This document shows positions 34,450 to 45,102 of a stretch of DNA of 64,000 nucleotides, in pieces. The notes beneath the pieces were generated by a model. The model saw nothing but the letters and a program-made list of their open reading frames with translations, ran no database searches and was not told the origin of the DNA. Each line of letters opens with the position of its first letter. Positions within the stretch are counted from its first letter, which is position 1. The translations under genes and the position numbers were made by a program. The DNA comes from Nymphaea colorata. Taxonomy: Eukaryota; Streptophyta; Magnoliopsida; Nymphaeales; Nymphaeaceae. Where the stretch lies: positions 1,204,001-1,268,000 of the forward strand of contig NC_045147.1 in assembly GCF_008831285.2 (NCBI RefSeq), written 5' to 3'.

Positions 34450-35318
34450 AACACAAATGACTTCTTCATCGCAGTCCTCATGATCTTTTCCTTTGTTTTT
34501 GTTGTTTTGACTCTTGTGTCCTTCTTGTTCAAGAATTTTGTCCTATAGTTCTTCTTGATGTGTCCAGGCTTCCCACATCTGTAGCATTTCACTACAGTTC
34601 CTTGAGCTCTTGGAGTTACTGCAAAATTGTCTTTGAACTTGCCATAACTTTTCTTTTTAAAATCACTGGATCTTACACGCACATGATTATTAGTTGGTTT
34701 TTCTTGAACAGTCATAAGTTATGCATCATTTCTTTTGACCAAACGTTCTTGCTGAATTGCTAATTATATGGAGAATTTCTTTAGAGTCAAAGTGTCAAAC
34801 TGAAGGCTCAATGTTGTGACAATCATATCCCAAGAAAGTGGTAGACTATTCAGGATGGTGCATATTTGCATGTTATCAGATATTACATTTTCCACAACTG
34901 CTAGGTCCTTAGTCATGACCAACATCTTGTTAACATGATCAACAAATCTATCTGACTCCTTCATTTTGTTCGAGTTATATTGTTCTAACAATAATTGAAC
35001 ATGCATAGTAGTTGTGGTGTTGAATTTGGATGAAATGCTATCTAACATATTTTTGGTTGTCGGATAGTCTTCAAACACTCTGATTAGATCATCTTCTATG
35101 AATGTTAACATGATGGTTTTGGCCATCAAGTCATCATTCTCAAAAACCTCATATTTCTTCCTTTCCTCATCAGTAGGTTTGTCTCCTAAAGTGAAAAAGG
35201 GCTTGTTGATCACATAAATCAGTCTTTCTAGAGTTAAAGCCAACATGATCTTATGTTTCCATGCATAAAAATTATTTTCACTAAGTTTTTCAGTCTTGGC
35301 CAGTTCAAAGGCTCCCAT
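34416..35318 (-). pseudogene. Copia gag
   Basis: The start MGAFELAKTEKLSENNFYAW is at 35,318. The Copia gag core carries YAWKHKIMLALTLERL, MLTFIEDDLIRVFEDY, LLLEQYNSNKMKESDRFVDH and ILNSLPLSWDMIVTTLSL, and closes at 34,764. A second frame (34,715-34,416) carries the zinc knuckle CYRCGKPGHIKKNY, whose last Cys has become Tyr. Confidence 0.9.
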
Positions 35319-35514
35319 TCTTGAAGTTATTTCTAAATTAACTTATAATGGCAAGCAAAGAACAATAAACATGAAGCAACACAATGAATATATGTCAGGA
35401 AATCCCCAATAAAATTCTAAGGCATCATGTCAAGAAGCAACACAATGTGAATTTCCTCTTTTATTTTCAAATTTATATTCAGAACCCTTTATCTTCAATT
35501 CTAAACAAGACTAA

Positions 35515-35610
35515 GAGGTCGTTTGATGGCCACAGGACACGCGTATCCTGTTTAGCAGATTTTTTCATCAAACGTTGGACACCGGACAGACTGGACAGGA
35601 CGGATGACTG
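35515..35610. repeat. Harbinger left terminus
   Basis: Terminal GAGGTCGTTTGATGG, then ACAGGACACGCGTATCCTGT, then an inner CATCAAACGTTGGACACCGG and ACAGACTGGACAGGACGGA. Both the terminal word and the GGACAGGACGG word recur at the right end. Confidence 0.85.
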
Positions 35611-35619
35611 AAGGAGGGT

Positions 35620-38600
35620 ATAAATGATTTTTTTGTCCCTATCCGTTCCGAGCTAACCCTCGGAACAGACAGGACAGAAATTCGTCTCCCGCCCCCGACG
35701 ACCCCGAGCCCTCGGCCTCTGCCCCCATCTCCTTCTCCCCAAGCCCTCGACCTCTGCTCCCATCTCCTTCTCCTCCACCTCCGCCTCCATCCCCCTGCCT
35801 TTCTCCTCTTCTCTGCCCCCGACCTTACTTTCTCCTCTATCTCCACCCTCATCTACGCCCCCGAGCTGCCCTATTCCTATTTCTCTCCTTCTCCTCTGCC
35901 GCCTGAGCTGCCCTAGCCGTCACCCTGTAGCCCCTTCTTGTCTTCCTTGCCCCTCAAGCTTCTTCACCCTCCTTCAACCTCTTGCCTCCTTCAGCTGCCC
36001 CTCGCCCTGCCAATCAAGCAATCTGCAACCTCTCTGCCTAGCAGCTCCTCAGCTTCCTCTTCTCCTCTCCTTAGCAGGAACGACAGCTCTCCGTAGCAGC
36101 GACTCTTCTGCATCTCTGTTGAGGTTAGGCGTAGGCTGCTTCTCTCTTTCTTTCTCTCTGTTGTTTTCCTTTTCCCTGACCGCAGGCTTACTCCTTTTTC
36201 TTGCCCTTTTTCCATTGCCGGTTATCGTTTACAGGCCACCAGCAGACCAGTCGTAGCTTCCATTGCAGCCCAGCAACAGCTTCTCGTCAAGGTAAGGGCG
36301 TCCTCTTTCTCTCTGCTTGGTTAGTGTTCATTGATCCTTTGTAATTACGATATGCATCTCCTGAATCTGTATATAAGTCAGGCCGATAACTACGAATGAC
36401 ACTCAAGCTTTGCCTTTTGAACTACATATTTGCCCTTTTTTTTTTCTTTTTTCCTGAATTACTCTGTTGTTACTCGTTAAGTTCAAAGAAGATGAAGTGC
36501 CTGAACACAAACTCGTTAAGTTCCTTCTTTCCTCCTCTTTTTTTTTTTGAATGACGATCGACCAAACTTCCAAGCACTATATATTAGGCCTGATGTCTAC
36601 AATAATAAATAGTATTAATTGGCGTCCTCTGATTACCAGCTCCTAAAGATTGGTGCTTTCCGATGGAATCATACACTTGTGCATATCATGGAGTTCTCCT
36701 GAAAAAGGACAACTCAATGCTCTTGGCTTTCTGAAACGCCAACATTTTACTCACTTCCATGGAAGCACTGTTGCAGAAGAGATGTGGGGAGTTAGAAGAG
36801 GATAGAATTGTCCTTCCTCATTAACTTCTTAAAGAAAATTTCATGTATGAATTGAGATAGCATCTCTCTCATCTTTCTCCCACATACATCATCTTGGCAT
36901 CATTGCCATGGCTGCCATTGTTGTTGGTAACCTTTTCTTTTTTTCCTTCTTTCAGAAAGCATATCTATGGATTCCTGCATCTTTGAATCTCTTACTGCGT
37001 GCAGGAACCTTAGAAGCCTACAAAAGTTTGGCTGTTTTACGAACCAGCAGTCAAAGCTGCATGACCAGATCCTACAGAAAATTAAGCTTTTAAAAGGAAA
37101 ATAAAAGAAGAAATGGCTGCTTTTTAGTTACATCCTGATTGGAGTTGTTCTGTTGCATATCAAGAAGAGATTACCTAAATTGGCTGGCGCTTCTAGATCT
37201 GAGCTGGTCCTTTGAATGGTTCTGGGCCCAGAACAATAAATCAGACATTGACAATAAAGATGAGCTCATTGAAGAAGTTAAGAAATTGAAGAAGATGAAA
37301 ACTGTACGTAAGAGTATTAATTTGCTTCTTTTATGATTACTACCACTATCCTGGCCTTCTGCTCCACTACAATAACTGCTGCTCCTGCTAGCACCAGTTA
37401 TTCACAACACACACACAAGCAACTAGTCCTGTAATCAATATGTTCAGAGCAAATCGGGGCATGATTTGCAAAAGCTATTGATGAACAAGCACCAGATATT
37501 AGAAACAGATCTGTCTCATAGCTTTGATTTCTAGACATGGGTATGCATCCCCTAAATCTGCTAATGATTAACGTATTTGCATCAACCAATGATTAACACT
37601 GAAAACTTCTTATAAGACAATAAAATGCAGCAGTACAAGCATGTAACTGCAGGCAATAGCACAAAATGATGCCATAGCTGAATGAAAATGCTCATTAAAT
37701 GCCTTTGTTGTTTTAATGAGTGTGTTCAGGGAGAGAAGGCTATGGAGTATTTTGGTCATGAGCAAATCTCTGAGTTTGGGCCTCATAGGGAAGGTTATGG
37801 AGGGAGGCCCATACTAATTTTGACGTATGAAAACCATATATTCTATTAGCTCTAGGCCAAAGAATGGGAGCAATTGGTTTCTGTAGTTAGTGTTAAAGAA
37901 TGTGTGGTTTTACGTGAAGATGGAAATATCCTCTTTAGTACTGAGCTGTACTAACTGACTCCTTCCTAGCAACGGCTTGACATGGTTTCTGATGGTTCTA
38001 TCTTTTCCTACTTTTCTTGTAACTGAAAAGACAACTGCTTTTAAAACGGCATCAAATTATCTTTACCATGGAAATGATTGCATAATGCGATGAATGAAGG
38101 ATTCTGAGGTTACTAATCAAGTTCGATTTTTTTGTTGTAGATAAATAGTTGGCTTTTCATTTCCCAGATATCAATATTTATTCTCTTGCAAATTTTATAG
38201 AGCCTTTATGTGCTCATCCTCCCTTAGCCAAAGTTGGTGTCAATACACATATCCTAGAAACAAGTGAACAACTCTGTTATCCTTTCATTAACCTGTGCAT
38301 TTTTTGTGTGACTGTGATATGAACAGATTTGTTTAAGTGCATGGGGTGAACTTTTTGATTTGAGATTAGGACTTTTGACGTTTCATAGAGTGAATTGTTA
38401 TCGATCATAACTGCACGTATGTCACTTTTTTAAAAAGTTGTCAGTTACAATCTTAGCAGTAGCAAATTAAAAGATGCGAGAGACTAGATGGTGTAGCCCA
38501 AAGTTTCCTGTGCAGAAAATTCTTATATTAGTAGATAGTGAGTGAATATCAAAATAAAATGTAAAAAGAAAAGTCCTTTGACGATATGAAAGCGATGCTC

Positions 38601-39115
38601 CCTTTCATTGTCCTGTTCCTTCCACACCGTATATGGAGATCTACTCTTCTCATTGGCACTGTACTCTGTTTTATACCAGACAACTAAAAGAATTCTTTGT
38701 TGCAATACACCGGCATCCTAAAAGCAGTGGGATATTTGCTTTGTTAGTAGCATCACTTTTGTTGTTTCTCCAACCTGTGGATGGTCATTATATAACCCTC
38801 AGCAAATAAGAGCCCTATTAATCCATAGAAAGAGGGGGGAAATGACCTTCTTGCTCCATGAGTTGCTTGTAATTGCTCTGATAATGTCCATTATATCATC
38901 ACCAAAGTGCACATGTCCTTGATATGGCTTATCAGAGAGTTGAACTATAATGTAAATGGGGACTTCTTGATCGGTCTGCTCATTGCTTAAACATATTTGT
39001 TTATTTGATGTTGCTGATTGTATATTTGCTTATTTGCACAAGCAGTCAATTGTTTGAACTTATTTCATGTAACTAAATTGTTTGATTTTCTTGTACTTCT
39101 ATTTGTTACACTTAG
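35620..39115 (+). other. Long 5' region of the Harbinger element
   Basis: A pyrimidine-rich leader (35,690-36,290) ends in a good donor, CAAG|GTAAGG (about 36,291). Just before the ORF1 ATG stands an acceptor, TTACACTTAG (39,106-39,115). A 5' UTR exon and an intron of about 2.8 kb are therefore plausible. Inside the intron are short open pieces (for example 37,139-37,336 with DIDNKDELIEEVKKLKKMK) that may be captured host sequence. I could not assign them. Confidence 0.5.
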
Positions 39116-39964
39116 ATGAGTAGCCACCATGACAAACTACAGTGGGATGAAAATCAAGTGCAGTTTCTATTTGACATGATGTTAGAGCAAGCAAAGATTC
39201 CAGGAATGCGAACATCAGGTGGACTAAAAGAAACTGCTATGAAGGTGGTTGAACAAAAAATGATAGAAGCATATGGACCAATGTTTACATTAGAGAAAAT
39301 TTGAAACAAGTTGAAAAGAGCAAAATCTGACTTACAACTGATGAAAGAGATGCTTACTGCTTCAGGATTTGGGTGGGACCCAGATAAAAAAATTATACAA
39401 GCGGATGATAATGTGTGGAAAGAATATATACAAAAGTACCCAAATAGAAAAAAATATAAATTGTCAGCAACATGGAAATATTATGAGCATGCAATAGAAA
39501 TTTGGGGTTCTTCTACTGCATTGGGTGACAATAGGAGTAGCGTAGATAGTAGGCCACTAGGTGATATACAAATAAATGTGGATGAGCAAGAAGAGAATGA
39601 TTTTCAGTTACCTACTTCACCAATGGATAGCAATACTCATACTCATGGAGAAACCTCTAACAGCATGAGGGGAAACAAAAGAGCGAGAACCTCTACAACC
39701 ATGAATTATGATACTTTTGAAACCATTGGTGAGTACATACGGCAACTTGTGGAAACCCAACCTACAGCTATTTTGCAGAAGAGTGGAACAATTTTAAGAG
39801 ATATGCATGCAAAAGGGGAAATAGATAATCATTTGTTTTTCAGATCAGTTGATTTACTCTCTAATTTTGATAAAGCAAATGTTTTTCTTATGATGCCACG
39901 TGAGTTGCAGGTTACTTGGTTGCGCATGCAGATTGGCGAAACAGCAGGTAATGTCTGTAGCTAA
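39116..39964 (+). pseudogene. Harbinger ORF1, Myb/SANT-like, one stop
   Basis: One 283-codon frame (stop codon included) from MSSHHDKLQWDENQVQFLF to GNVCS, broken only by TGA at 39,302-39,304 (codon 63). The decayed copy has Lys at that place (KIKNKLK there, KI-stop-NKLK here), so it is a point change. The Myb/SANT-like domain covers about residues 8-125, with WDENQVQFLFDMMLEQAKI, GFGWDPDKKII, VWKEYIQKYP and LSATWKYYEHAIEIWG. An acidic/Ser-rich linker follows, then a C-terminal block with VFLMMPRELQVTWLRMQI. The protein normally binds element ends and recruits the transposase. A downstream ATG at 39,311 could restart translation without the N-terminal part. Confidence 0.88.
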
Positions 39965-40189
39965 GTATCATTATGGAGGTTTATGCATTACTTTTGATAT
40001 GTGTAATTGTTTGTAATTTGTGATATATAATAATTGTTTGTAATAGTGTATTTTTTATGTTTTTAATTGTTTATAATTTGCGATATATATTAAATTGCTA
40101 TAAACTCATGCTTGCAATTATTTTTTATTTCACAATTCTTTGCAATTAAATAGTGTTTATTCTCATGAAATTTGTGTATTTTTATCAGG

Positions 40190-41539
40190 ATGGACGAAAT
40201 ATCCACAGTTATCTTTATTCTTCTTATGTGGTTGATGATAGAACGCTTGAAAGCTCAAAGTAAACCTACTAGAAATTTAGTACATACTAATCGACTAGCA
40301 GGAGCCCAATTTGTGCATGACTGTATGCACGGACACCCAAGAAATTGTTTAGATCTATTGAGGGTAGATCAACGAACATATGCATTATTATGCAATTTGC
40401 TAAAAAGTAGGGAGTTATTGTGTGATGCAAGAGAAATCACAATTGAAGAACAAATAGCGATGTTTCTCGTTACTTTGGGACATGATCAACGAAATCGACG
40501 AACCCAATATGATTTTCAGCACTCAAGACAAACAATTAGTAAGTACTTCAACTTAGTTTTGAAAGCAATTCTTCGCATTGCACATGAATATGTGGGACGT
40601 AGAGATGATACTACACCAGCTCGAATTAGAGGAGATCCACGTTTCTTTCCATATTTTAAGGTAAACAACTATAATCCATAATAAATATAGTCAACATTTT
40701 TATTTATGGTAAAACATTTAGAATACTAACACATATTACGTATCAATAGGATTGTTTGGGAGCAATTGATGATACACACATTCCAGTATATGTTCGAAGA
40801 GATGGTCAAAATCGTTGGCGAAATAGAAAATGGTTTTTATCTCAAAATGTTTTAGCAGTGGTGGGATTCGATATGCGATTGCACTACATACTAGATGGTT
40901 GGGAAGGAAGTGCAACTGATGCAAGAGTATTGTATAGTGCATTGAAAGATAATCTTCATCCATTAGAAATTTCACATGGTAAGAAAACAAAGATTCATGA
41001 TTTAAATTTACTATCATTAATTTAATTGTTTGACTGACAAAACACATATTGTTGATTATGAAATAGGTAAATATTATCTTGCTGATGCTGGATACCCAAA
41101 TATTGTCAGATTATTAACTCCATATAGAACATGTCGGTACCATCTATCAGAGTTTAATGTGTCTGGATCTAGGCAAATTGAGACAAAAGAAGAATTGTAC
41201 AACTATAGACATTCATCTTTGCGCACTACTGTGGAGAGAATATTTGGTTTACTTAAGGCAAGGTTTCCGATTTTGAAGAATCATGTGTCATATCCAATAT
41301 CCACTCAAGTTAAAATTGTACAAGCAACATGTGTTCTTCATAATTTTATAATCAACCACAATCCAAATGCTGAACAATTTCCTTCTGATGATATAAATGA
41401 TAGTGAAGTAAGTGAAATTATAAATGATGATGAAAATACTGAACAAACGCAAATACGTGGTAGCAACAATGAACTTCGTGAGCAGATTACTTCAACAATG
41501 TGGAATGATTATGTTTCAAGTAAGATATTAATTGTGTAA
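40190..41539 (+). CDS. Harbinger (HARBI1/DDE_4) transposase, three exons
   Basis: Exons 40,190-40,660, 40,750-40,978 and 41,067-41,539 join in frame (471+229+473 bp) to 390 aa plus stop. Introns have GT-AG ends (AAG|GTAAAC...CAATAG and CATG|GTAAGA...AAATAG). An acceptor, TTTATCAG, lies one base before the ATG, suggesting an upstream leader intron. The N-terminus has HGHPRNCLDLLRVDQRTYAL and EEQIAMFLVTLGHDQRNRRT. The catalytic triad is Asp164 (CLGAIDDTHIPV), Asp240 (YYLADAGYPN) and Glu290 (TTVERIFGLLKARFP), with 49 residues between the last two, usual for this superfamily. It cuts and pastes at TTA/TAA sites in the nucleus. An alternative last splice at 41,516 would give a short RTRR tail. No lesion seen. 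Confidence 0.9.
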
Positions 41540-42354
41540 CATTCTCATTATATTATATGTCATTGTTTTAATTATACTTGATTATTTTAATATTTTATGG
41601 TGATAACCTAATTATTTGTTTGTCTTTTTAATTTCTGAAATGCAGGAACTAGACGGTGATGCATCTTCTCAAGTATTGCATGACTTCGATGGGAAGAGTA
41701 GTGTGCATGACAGAAGACTAGTTATTTAGCAAGTTGTCGTAGTTGTATTTTGCTTTTACAGTCGATGTAATAATCCCTGCTTCATCTATCGGATACTTTT
41801 GTAATTGTTCGATACTTAATACTTGTTAACATTGATAAGGAAAATTGTGAGATGTTCATTTTTGTACTATGGCATTCAGGAAGAATGATTCATTTTATGT
41901 TTAATTGAAAGCTTTTCCTGCTTGAACTGTAAAGATATTTGAAGAGATGTCATGTTGTAGCTAAGAGACCCACCAGATCTCTTTCTTTCCATCACATTCT
42001 TCTTGTCAAAGTGTCAACTGTTCTTCCAGTTTTTCATAAAAGCTTTGTCACAACTGTGGTTGTGACATTCTGAACTGGTTCCTATGTATTTGATTAAATG
42101 TATGCTTTTACTCTTTACAAGAAGAGTTCATTTGAAATGAAGGGTGCACACTCTTACATTATTTGAACATGTTCCTTCCAATGTGATGTGAATGCTTTTC
42201 CCTTTGTTCACTGGCGTTTTGTATTGCTTCCTGATAAAAGTCTTCTACGTTCTTTGTTTTTTCTTATTTATTGTTGATGAAGTTGTACTTGTAAATAAAA
42301 TATTCTATAGAAATAGATACAAGAGATATTGAAATTGAAGGTTTCTTTCAGTAC

Positions 42355-42601
42355 AAACGTCAGACAGGACGGACAGAACGGATAGATAAGACAAGACAAA
42401 AACATACCTTAGACAGGACGGACAAAACAGACAGAACAGACACACACGAAACAAACGCCGGACAAGAAGGACATAGTGTTCTGTTCCTAAAATCATCAAA
42501 CGATAGACAAGGAACACCACTGTCCATGAGGACAGGACAATGGTGTAATGGACAGGACGTCATGTCTGTCCTGTCCCAATAGACAGCAATCAAACGACCT
42601 C
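42355..42601. repeat. Harbinger right terminus with GGACAG repeats
   Basis: At least six near copies of GACAGGACGGACA or GACAGGACA occur between 42,360 and 42,575. An inner ATCATCAAACGATAGAC and the terminal CAATCAAACGACCTC complete the end, followed by TAA. The arrangement mirrors the left end. Confidence 0.82.
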
Positions 42602-42604
42602 TAA

Positions 42605-43908
42605 GAGTACCAAGAGGCAAATGTACATAACATCCCGGTTTTCTACCGAAAATTGCAAACAAAATTACTAACCCTCTTTTTACCATTTCTAAGAACTTGG
42701 AGGGTACCACCACGCAATTTCGTATGAAATTCTCGGTTTTTGCTGAAATTAACTCGCAAGCCTTTTTTGAAATAAGTTTTCAGCAAAAATGTTGCGTCTT
42801 TAATTTTCAAGAAATATGACAGCCTTTTTGAAAACCTAACAAAAAATATGGACTGTTTTTGTAATTTTCAAGTTTTGGGTATAAATACCCCTCCGAACAA
42901 GTTTTTCCCATTTCACTGATTTCCTTCTCTCTCCTCTCGGGAGCTTCTCTTTCCTCTCGAGTGAGCTCCGCTGGATTTCTTCCGCCACGCCGCTGCCGCT
43001 GCTCTTATTCCGTCGGGAGGTTCCGCCAGATATAGCAGGTTAATCGGTCGACGGCGTCTGGTCTCTCTCCTTATTCCTCTCTCTCTCAGCTCTCCGTCAA
43101 CAGGAGAGGTAGAACGGGGACAAGAATCGCAGAAATCAGGGAAACGAGAGGGAGTGAGTGACAGAAGAGGAAAAATGGGTGCAGAGGTGATTCGATTTAT
43201 GAACCATCCAGAAAGGGGCCAACCTTGTCCTTGCCCCGTCGACGCGTAGGCGACAGAGGGAAAAACCTCAACTTGGGAACCTACTGTCGACGTCTGTGAC
43301 AAAGCAAGGGAGTCGTGGGTTTGGGTCTCCATTGGAAAGGATGTCAGAACAGGGGTATTCATGAAGGTGTTCTTGGGTAATTTGCGCTTTTGCGCGTCTG
43401 CTAGAGTCGAGAGCAGTAGAGGATTTGTTGAGTTTCAGAGAGTCCAGTTAAAAAAAAAAATTTGCAGTCTTCAATTCATAGAGGACAACTCGAAGGTAAT
43501 ACTATCTGCTTTCTTAATATTTCCAGTGTTTTCAAAAAACAACAGACTTCTGCTCCTGTGTGTGTTCCCTGGCCAGACCCTCGATGAGGGTCGAATACGT
43601 TTTCGAAAGACTGGTTACAAAGAGACTTAATGTATGTACATGCTTAGGTCAGAGTTTGTCTCTGTCACTTGGAACAGGGAAACAACCATAGAGCAAAGCG
43701 TAACATGATATATCAAATCTATGGAACTTTATGAAAAATTTCTAACTAGCATGCTTCATTCATTAGATTAGCAGATTCTAGCATGCTCAAGAGTTACGAT
43801 CTGAAAATGGCATGTTGACATAACTATGAACTCTTACTGTGCAAACAGAGTATGCATCACAGGCACTGCTAGGGTCGGAATTCACTTACTTGGAATTAGA
43901 TGAAAAAG
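42605..43908. other. Promoter-like region of unknown origin
   Basis: GGGTATAAATACCCC at 42,879-42,893 resembles a plus-strand TATA box. It is followed about 40 bp later by a CT-rich leader (TTCCTTCTCTCTCCTCTCGG) and GC-rich DNA to about 43,250. Either the first exon of an unknown gene or an LTR of another element. No coding sequence is convincing. Confidence 0.35.
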
Positions 43909-44330
43909 GCTCTGATACCAATGATGAAATCTGAGCAATGCAATAGCAGCGGAAATAGCAGTAGCGTCTGACCAGCGGCTTCAATGCAGCAACGTCAAGA
44001 GACAGCACCTGTGTCAAAACAAAGAAGAAAATGAAGAAGCAAGAGCAGAATAGGTTTTTGGGGTTTGCTTTTGAGAGGCGCAGGTTAATTAACAACGATC
44101 AACCGTTAGATGAATAGAAGTTGGGTTTTATAGATCGCCTCTCAGGATTTCCCCTATTCCCAGCTACTTTTATGGCATGGAGATTTACGGTGGTAAGAAT
44201 GTAAACGGAAACATTAATATTGAGATTTATTTCCTGTTTTAATTTAGTAACTGCTGAATCCCCTTTGCAGTTACAGAGAAAAGGATAGGGCTCAGGGCCA
44301 CTATCCAACCGGGTGGTCGTCTGCACCATG
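43909..44330 (-). mobile_element. LTR with primer-binding site, minus strand
   Basis: TGGTATCAGAGC (43,920-43,909 on the minus strand) lies one base from an LTR end reading ATTTCATCA (plus-strand TGATGAAAT at 43,922). Inside the LTR a TATAAAA box lies on the minus strand at 44,132-44,126, about 205 bp before the primer-binding site, as expected for an LTR promoter. The outer LTR boundary is not clear; 44,330 is a guess. No gag follows on the minus strand before the Harbinger, so the internal region is lost or replaced. Confidence 0.6.
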
Positions 44331-45045
44331 CTGTCAGTGACGGCAGTGTTGCTTCAGGTGTGGCAAGGAAAAGCTTCCAAAGTGTTTTCCTACTTGTAGA
44401 TACTTTGTCCCCTGCTAGAGGAGATCAGATGGCTCTTCGGTGGTCGAGAGGTGTTCATCGCAAAGTCAAGATTGGCATTCCATAGTTGCCGGATGATCTC
44501 CAATGGCCAACTTTTTCAGCACTATTCATGCAGACGGCAGTGCTGGCTCCTCGCGTTGGCATGCATTAAATCATTCGGTGCTCATTGAGGATGTTAGATG
44601 TTCATATCCCTCATTTAGAAGCAATGAATCTAGAGGCGGAGCTGAGTGCCAAGGTTCAGGTCCCTGTGTTGTGTCACCCTACTTCTCTTAAGGCTGCATT
44701 CGAGCATTCGTAAACCAATGGTCATATTTGTGTAGTTGTATGGAAGTTTGATGCTCCGAATAAACAACTGATTCTTGCAAACTGGATCAGGGAGTCCGAG
44801 CTGCAAGTTTTGGCCAATGTATGCGTTGAAGGTGGAGGATGTGACCATATTAGATTATATGGTTTCTGTAGAATGTCGTTACGTTTAGAGGCACCATTTT
44901 GAACAGTCAACTGATTGCAGTGCACATCATGTTGGTGTATCTGTAAAGAAACAGAAATCAGCTTCTAACTCTAGGTTTGGAATTTGCTAGCTCATCTGGC
45001 GTGAGATGTATGCTGAATGCTAGTTTTTGGTTCCGGTTTGTTGAA

Positions 45046-45102
<57 letters not shown>

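Larger units (their letters stand above)
31166..35318 (-). mobile_element. Copia retrotransposon internal region, dead
   Basis: Minus-strand order: gag (35,318-34,764), zinc knuckle, protease, GAG-pre-integrase, integrase, RT, RNase H (to 31,166). This order, with integrase before RT, defines Copia. Key residues are lost in several domains (integrase second Asp, RT box, RNase H, zinc knuckle) and two small duplications break the frame. No flanking LTR pair is recognisable. The Harbinger element at 35,515 begins 197 bp upstream of gag, so it probably landed in or near the Copia leader. Confidence 0.9.
35515..42601 (+). mobile_element. PIF/Harbinger transposon, 7,087 bp, nearly intact
   Basis: The ends are GAGGTCGTTTGATGGCCACA and, inverted, GAGGTCGTTTGATTGCTGTC. 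Both sides are flanked by TAA (35,512-35,514 and 42,602-42,604), the classic 3-bp Harbinger target duplication. Contents: CT-rich leader (35,640-36,290), long non-coding stretch, Myb/SANT ORF1 (39,116-39,964) and DDE transposase (40,190-41,539). Both subterminal regions are rich in GGACAG/GGACGGAC words, probable protein-binding sites. One nonsense codon in ORF1 is the only clear lesion. At 7 kb it is long for the family because of about 3.6 kb before ORF1. Confidence 0.92.
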
